From Reticulitermes lucifugus (lineage: Eukaryota; Arthropoda; Insecta; Blattodea; Rhinotermitidae), in assembly GCA_026260175.1 (NCBI GenBank), contig JAKCWW010001902.1, positions 1-64,000 of the forward strand: a DNA stretch of 64,000 nt. The letters run 5' to 3'. A model generated the notes under the pieces. It was not told the DNA's origin. It saw only the letters and a program-made list of their open reading frames with translations, and did no database searches. The position numbers and the translations under genes were made by a program. Below, in pieces: positions 58,785 through 64,000 of the stretch (position 1 is the stretch's first letter; every line of letters starts with the position of its first letter).

Positions 58785-59330
58785 CTTGAAGAGCAAAGTA
58801 TTTTTTCGGCTGTATCTCGGCAAACAAATCAGGCATTTTCCTCAAATTTCATACCTTGCAGTTTCCACACATGCTACAAACTGTGTAAGTTTGGGTTAGG
58901 TATGTCACTAATTAAAGGGCACTTTATTTGGAGAACAAAGCAACATTTCGGCTGTATCTCGGCTGCCATTGAAGAGATTTTCCTGAAACTTCATACGTTG
59001 TACTAAAAACGCATGTGCTACAAACGAAGTAAGTTTGGTTACGATCTGTCAGTAATTTTCGGTTGTATCAAGCTTCATTGAAAGGATATTCCTGAACCTT
59101 CATGCATAGCACTTTCAAAGCATATGCTACAAACAGTTTAATATTGGTTCCGATCGGTAATAATTAAGGGCACTTTACTTGGAGAGCAAAGTACCTTTCT
59201 GGCTTCTCGCTGTTCATTGGAGGGATTTCCCTGAAACTTCGTATTTTGCACTTTCCATGCTACAAGCGGTTTAAGTTTGGTTGAGGTAGCTGAATTATTG
59301 AGGGCACTTTACTTGTAGAACAACGTATGT
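58785..59330 (+). repeat. ~140-bp tandem repeat, about four units
   Basis: Units share ggctgtatctcggc, attgaagggattttcctgaa, acttcatac, atgctacaaac, taagtttggtt and ggcactttacttggag. Spacing between the tgtatctcggc words is about 142, 111 and 140 bp, the short one lacking the 'gggcactttacttgg' part. Diverged satellite-like array. Confidence 0.75.
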
Positions 59331-59549
59331 GGTAACATACCTCCAACTCCAAAATGGTCCCTTCCGTGTGACTGCACCAGACCGCCACGAGCGCTGAAAC
59401 CAACCAACCAAAGGGACAAAGGCGGACATCTTATTATATAACTGGGGATTTCGCTTACGTTAACGGTTTCCAGTCTCGGTTGAAGACCTTGACTTGGACA
59501 TACTAAAGACTGGTGCTCAAGAAGTACATAACCTTATGTTTAGGGGAGG

Positions 59550-60110
59550 GGGCATACTTTGGCTGGATGGCTCCCTGGGTATGAATCCAGAGTAGCATAT
59601 TCACATGCTGAACTCATGCTACTATGTGCAGACACTTGTGAAGCCGCCGTGCCCGCCTATGCATTATACCCTGGCATTCGTCTTACAACTGAGGAAAGAT
59701 CATGGAAAACCCTCATGCAGGGTAGCCGTAAGGTGCCCAGCTGGGCACGATTCGTTCTATCGACTTGGCCACCGTTTTACGGGTGGCCTTGACTGGTCTC
59801 TGACCTCAGTCACCCTTAGTTTGCGCTTAATGGGACTTGGGTCAACGGTCGGTCACCGTACGTATCTGGCTATTTGCTGAACTAACTTCGAGTCGTAACT
59901 CTCAGTTACATCTCTGACGTGTTCAGCGAAGAACGGAACTCCCAAATCCTCGTGAATTTGCACGTTACTAATGTACCAAGGTGCACCAGTAGCAATGCGA
60001 AGGCACTTGGGATTGAAGAACCTGCAGCTTCCTGACGTGGCTGTGAGCGGCGGACCTCCACATGGGGCACGTGTAGTACTCATTGGAAGGATGAGCTAGT
60101 TAAACAGCAG
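59550..60110 (-). pseudogene. Jockey-like LINE 3' end
   Basis: The minus strand encodes CPMWRSAAHSHVRKLQV, a frameshift, then KCLRIATGAPWYISNVQIHE and DLGVPFFAEHVRDVTESYDS, the end of a Jockey-clade reverse-transcriptase ORF ('LQ..QNKCLR...NAPWY.SN..IH.DL..PF'). The segment down to about 59,550 carries the usual 3' flank. The rest of the element is absent. Confidence 0.75.
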
Positions 60111-62470
60111 AACACCGTTTCTGATGGAGAGACGGTTCCTCCTGTTTAGGAGACGGCCCACCACTCCCAGTCTCTGGGCAGCTTGCTTTCTGACCTGATC
60201 GATGAGGCGACCAGGTCACCCGTGTATCAAGGTTCAACCCTAGAAAACTGGGCTGATGTCGATCCAATTGATTGACTCCCGAAAAGTTGTACTGGTCGGG
60301 GCTCGGGGATTCGCCTGCCGGCCACTGCTCTTCTAGACATGATGGCGATCCTCCTATCAGCCACCGCTCTACGTCGCTGAGATATGACTCCAGGTAGCTG
60401 ACAAACAGCGCTGGCTTGCGGGTCGGGGCTATGGTGGCCGTGTCGTTGTTTTTGTTACGATATTAAATTGACGCAAAATTAAACTTGATGAAGGCTTTGA
60501 ACCTTCGCTTGAGATATTCTGTATTACGAATATTTAAACGAGCACGCCTATTCTTACACACTTTTGTATCTGTAGTGTGACTGGCCTTCGAGCGGTGCAA
60601 CAAATGAACACCAAAGCCTATGTGTAGCCACCAATGCACGTTGCGGTGGTTTTGTGCCCCCACACACTTGATCAACAAGCACACTTTTCTTCCTCGAACA
60701 TCTGGATTGTTCCTTTGCTGAAGGCCTGTGTTTTCATGTTAGGCGCATTTTCCGTTATTCCGGTTCGCAACTCCTGGTTTTACGAACGGTAATTTGAGGA
60801 ATTGTGTTGATGCATCAGGACACTAACCAGGGCCACATTAATTTCCATTTCCATAAATGGCGCCAGTTCTTCAATACCCATTGTTTTGTATTGCCCTATT
60901 GTTTGTGTACTTGAATTAGCTTAATTACAGGCAATTATAGCGCGCGTTTCTTTCATTTATGATCTGAGCGCTGACGCTGTCACGGGGTTACCTCGGCGGG
61001 TTGCCGGTTATCTATGCATTAAAGGTGCCGTGCTTGGCGCGGCAGTAAAGGAAAGGCCTTGTTCAAAATAAATATAATAATATAGGCAGTCCTTGTTTGG
61101 CTTTGGGGTTTTCCGGCAAATCGTGATGTGGAAGAACGAAACAACATTCGACGGAGCGACTATGAAAAACTGACCCACCCATTCTGGGTTCTAATTCCAA
61201 CTGTTGTGTCGCAATGGTCCAGTCCTCCAGCTTTTTGGGCTAGTTCTGGAACGTCATACTTTGCGCCATAATAAGGTAAGAACCAGGCCCTCGAAATCGT
61301 GAGTCCAGAGACCTTATCCGGTAGCGTGCCACCATCTCTAGTATATAAAAATGAACACTGCAGGTTCTGCGAGAGATCAGACCCTACAAACTACCCCTTT
61401 CTAGGCTGGAAGGCATAGGTCCTTCAGAGATAGAGAGCAACCGTAATAAGTTTAAATTCCAAACAAATATATTACAAAATACAGATACATTATTTAAAAT
61501 AAGGAGCGAGGTTTACCTACAGTATTTGAGCTAATAGTTCATAAATTTCTAGTTTATCACTGACCAAAACCACCATAGTTTTTAGGTCAATTCAGAAATA
61601 AAGCGTCCTGCCTTGGAGATATAGTACGAAGGTGCAGACCAGCAGCACGACGTTGGACTTCACGTCTGTGACAGTATGTTACCTCGACTGTAGTAACGTC
61701 TTGATGACTCAGTCAAGATACCTATTCTGTCCATCTTCCTGATGTTTTTGTACTTAAAATATTGTGTCTTTGAAGCCTACTGTATTGCAACAGTTTGTTA
61801 TTTCTTAATAAACCAATAACTGTTCAGTTTGGTTGACCTCAATCTAAGCGTTACAAAATTCAAAGTTCCTGGTCACCAGTAAATGCTTACATGCCGAGTT
61901 GCTCCATACATAATACGTACTTGCTACATCAGTTCTCCACACATTCCAGACCTAATTAGCATCAGCATCTTCTAGATTTCGAAAGTGGTCAGTATTACTA
62001 CACTGCAATTTGCATCCGCATTTTCTACATGTCACAAGTGGTCAGTGTTATTACATTACACCAACAGCTGCCAGCGGAAACAACTTTACCGAATCCGGAT
62101 AAAGTTCACGAATGTTCGGTCATCAAAATTTGTCGGCATGTATGTGGAACAGGGTTGTTCAGTGCAAAGACTGCCTATACCATACTTACTGTTTCTGCAC
62201 ATATAAGTTATTCCTACATGTAATATTTGTGGATAATCTCTGCAATTATTATTGCCTTAAAATCCAATAATTGTTTGATGATTGTACTTTTTTTACACAT
62301 GCAATTTTAGTTGTATTGTTGAAATTGATCGAACCTTGCCGTATCCCTAATATTTGGACGGAATCCGTTCAAAACGTACCCGGAACCCCACGATTCGACG
62401 TAACATGCAGTTGCTTATTATTATTATTATTATACTATTATTAATATTCTCGTCATCATCATAATCATTC
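60111..62470. other. CpG-rich region, no gene recognised
   Basis: CpG content stays high from about 59,340 to 61,340, and a tatataaaaatgaacactgc stretch lies near 61,340. It might be a promoter or first non-coding exon of a neighbouring gene, or a young repeat. Left-end-like 'taggcagtccttg' at 61,083 recalls pogo termini. No conserved protein segment is seen on either strand. Confidence 0.35.
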
Positions 62471-62474
62471 AGGA

Positions 62475-62700
62475 GTTGGTATAACGTAACTGGTGTAGAG
62501 CATATGGTACAGCTTGACGTTCCGAGGCTCGAATTCCAAAACGCCCAGACCATCTCAGGGGGCCCACCTAAACTCCTACTCAATGGGTACGGGGTTGTGG
62601 TAAAGCGTCCTGGACCAAATGTTGGCCACTCACATCTTGGGCCGAGTTCAAGAATGAACGGATATATACCTCTGCTCCAATTATGTTCATTCAAGGCATT
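62475..62700 (+). mobile_element. SINE family B, diverged sense copy
   Basis: The head 'actggtgtagagcatatgg' with gaggctcgaattcc as B box is followed by family-B body words 'caatgggtacgggg', 'gttggccactcacatcttgg' and 'aagaatgaacggatatatacctctgctcc'. Confidence 0.6.
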
Positions 62701-63952
62701 TATGAATTAGAACAGCATCAAATGTAATACGTACTCCAGTTTTTCTCTTCAAGCACACTAACGTAACAATTTTCTGTTCTGATTCTTGACAACATCCATA
62801 CTTGGGTCCACTGAAAGATTTTCGATTGAATTGGCGTTTATCAACTTCTGCTTTTCTTACATCCACATTCGTGCGTTGGGTGAACTTTGCTGCTGAATTG
62901 CAGTGTTTGTTTGTCGATGTAGTTACTCGTCATTAGTTGAATTTGGCGACATTACTTCGCCTGATGCCGTTTGGAAGGCAGCTCGCACTTCTCTGTGTGG
63001 CCCAACGTTACTGGAATAAAGAACGACTGAACAGCGCTCACAGATCAGAACAAATGATGCTACAGAATGCTGTGTTTTCTCTTTCGTCTACACGTGACAG
63101 TTTGGAATTGTTGGCATTAGTTTAACAAAGAATAGTCCTCTTATTCTTTCCACACACAAAAGTAAGGCGACCTCACCCATTTAAAGCATCGAATTCAAAG
63201 AAAAATCCTCGTTATACATTCGGGTAAATGCGATGTAGCTAGTGGGAATAATAAGCTGCAATTTACTAATTTGTAATTTTTGATAAACCCTCTCTCTATA
63301 TAGAAACGTTTGAAAGAATATAGTCAGCATGTCCTTTACATGCATGCTTTATTAATTTATCCCCCCCCCATTCTTCCGAGGAATTAGATGCATGTGTTAC
63401 TTAATGAAGGATACATAAAGTACTCAATGGGATTTGGGTCATGGTTCCATTGAACCTTGTCTCAATTCAGTCCAAGAATTTCGTACCTTTCTTCGTTTAA
63501 CGGGTACCTTAGATTGCAATTAATTATACACAGTTAATTTGATAACCTAAATGACATAATAAATTAATGAAGAATATCAGTTTTTAACAATAAATTTATT
63601 CGCTTTACAGCTTTATAAAAAGCATGATCTGCCACATATACAGAGCCACGTTTCCATGCTCCAATTAACCATACGACGTGCAGACACAAGAAAATGAACT
63701 ATCATGCTTGACCACGCACAAACAACTTAGACGAGACCTTGAGTTGATACAGTGTGCTTCACAAGTGTTTTTACAACATTAATCGTATTTTATACGATTT
63801 TAATCTGTTTTTAAAAGTGATTTTAAGAGTGATTTTTTGAAAGTGATTTTTAAGAAAGTGACTTACAACCTACACGATAAAACGCAAGTGATCTACACTA
63901 CACATTAAATTGAATAAACACATATGCACGTAATATAAATGTAGTTTAGAGG
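62701..63952. other. Nothing recognised
   Basis: The open frame 62,937-63,125 (MNLATLLRLMPFGRQLALLC...) has no family I know. A short C run lies at 63,361. Otherwise AT-rich. Confidence 0.35.
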
Positions 63953-64000
63953 CCCCTAAGGATGGTCTGAAATCGGACCGAAACATATGTAGGGGAAAGC
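63953..64000 (+). ncRNA. Hammerhead-like motif at window edge
   Basis: CCC, CTAAGGA (63,956-63,962), T, GGTC, loop tgaaatcg, GACC, GAAAC (63,980-63,984) with self-complementary ACATATGT, then A and GGGG. CCC and GGG could close stem I. The third core base is A instead of G, so activity is doubtful. The element continues past the window. Confidence 0.4.

Noticed and set aside
62937-63125. Possible small gene or first exon
   Set aside because: No recognisable domain, no splice-linked continuation and no conserved motif; left as unrecognised sequence.

Overview
This window is nuclear DNA of an animal, almost certainly an insect. It holds two intron-rich genes on the + strand embedded in interspersed repeats. 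Both genes have GT-AG introns of 0.5 to 4.2 kb. The coding sequences look like orthologues of animal mitochondrial enoyl-CoA hydratase (ECHS1) and the lysosomal chloride/proton exchanger ClC-7 (CLCN7). The mix of mariner, Tigger/pogo, PIF/Harbinger, Jockey-like and other LINE tails, tRNA-headed SINEs and foldback repeats, together with long introns, suggests a large-genome hemimetabolous insect. A cockroach or termite relative is my best guess; this is inference, not proof.

Layout: 1-3,471 is repeats (minisatellite, SINEs, a LINE tail, a TA-flanked MITE). 3,472-18,636 holds six ECHS1 exons, complete from just after the mitochondrial presequence to the stop; the first exon is not seen. 18,637-22,700 is downstream sequence containing a dead Tigger element. 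22,700-24,225 is CpG-rich and looks like the promoter region of the next gene. 24,226-55,205 is a complete 16-exon ClC-7 gene whose splice phases all agree and which encodes 799 residues. Its introns hold a second Tigger, mariner and Harbinger remnants, paired MITEs, SINEs, LINE tails and several palindromes. 55,206-64,000 holds a decayed mariner, a 0.65-kb terminal-inverted-repeat element, a ~140-bp tandem repeat, a Jockey-like LINE 3' end, and a CpG-rich stretch with nothing recognised.

The two genes serve unrelated processes: mitochondrial fatty-acid beta-oxidation and lysosomal ion homeostasis. Nothing in the sequence says they are co-regulated beyond sharing a strand.

The most interesting non-genic signal is a recurring short architecture found in several otherwise different repeats: CTGANGA, a T, a stem-loop, then GAAA followed by a short self-complementary tract such as ACGT, ACATGT or TACGTA. 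This is the layout of a hammerhead ribozyme core with a short palindromic stem III. Hammerhead ribozymes are known in Penelope-like retroelements. The cleanest copy is at 43,662-43,706 (- strand). A second point of interest is a pair of ~175-bp MITEs in opposite orientation that bracket ClC-7 exons 8-13.
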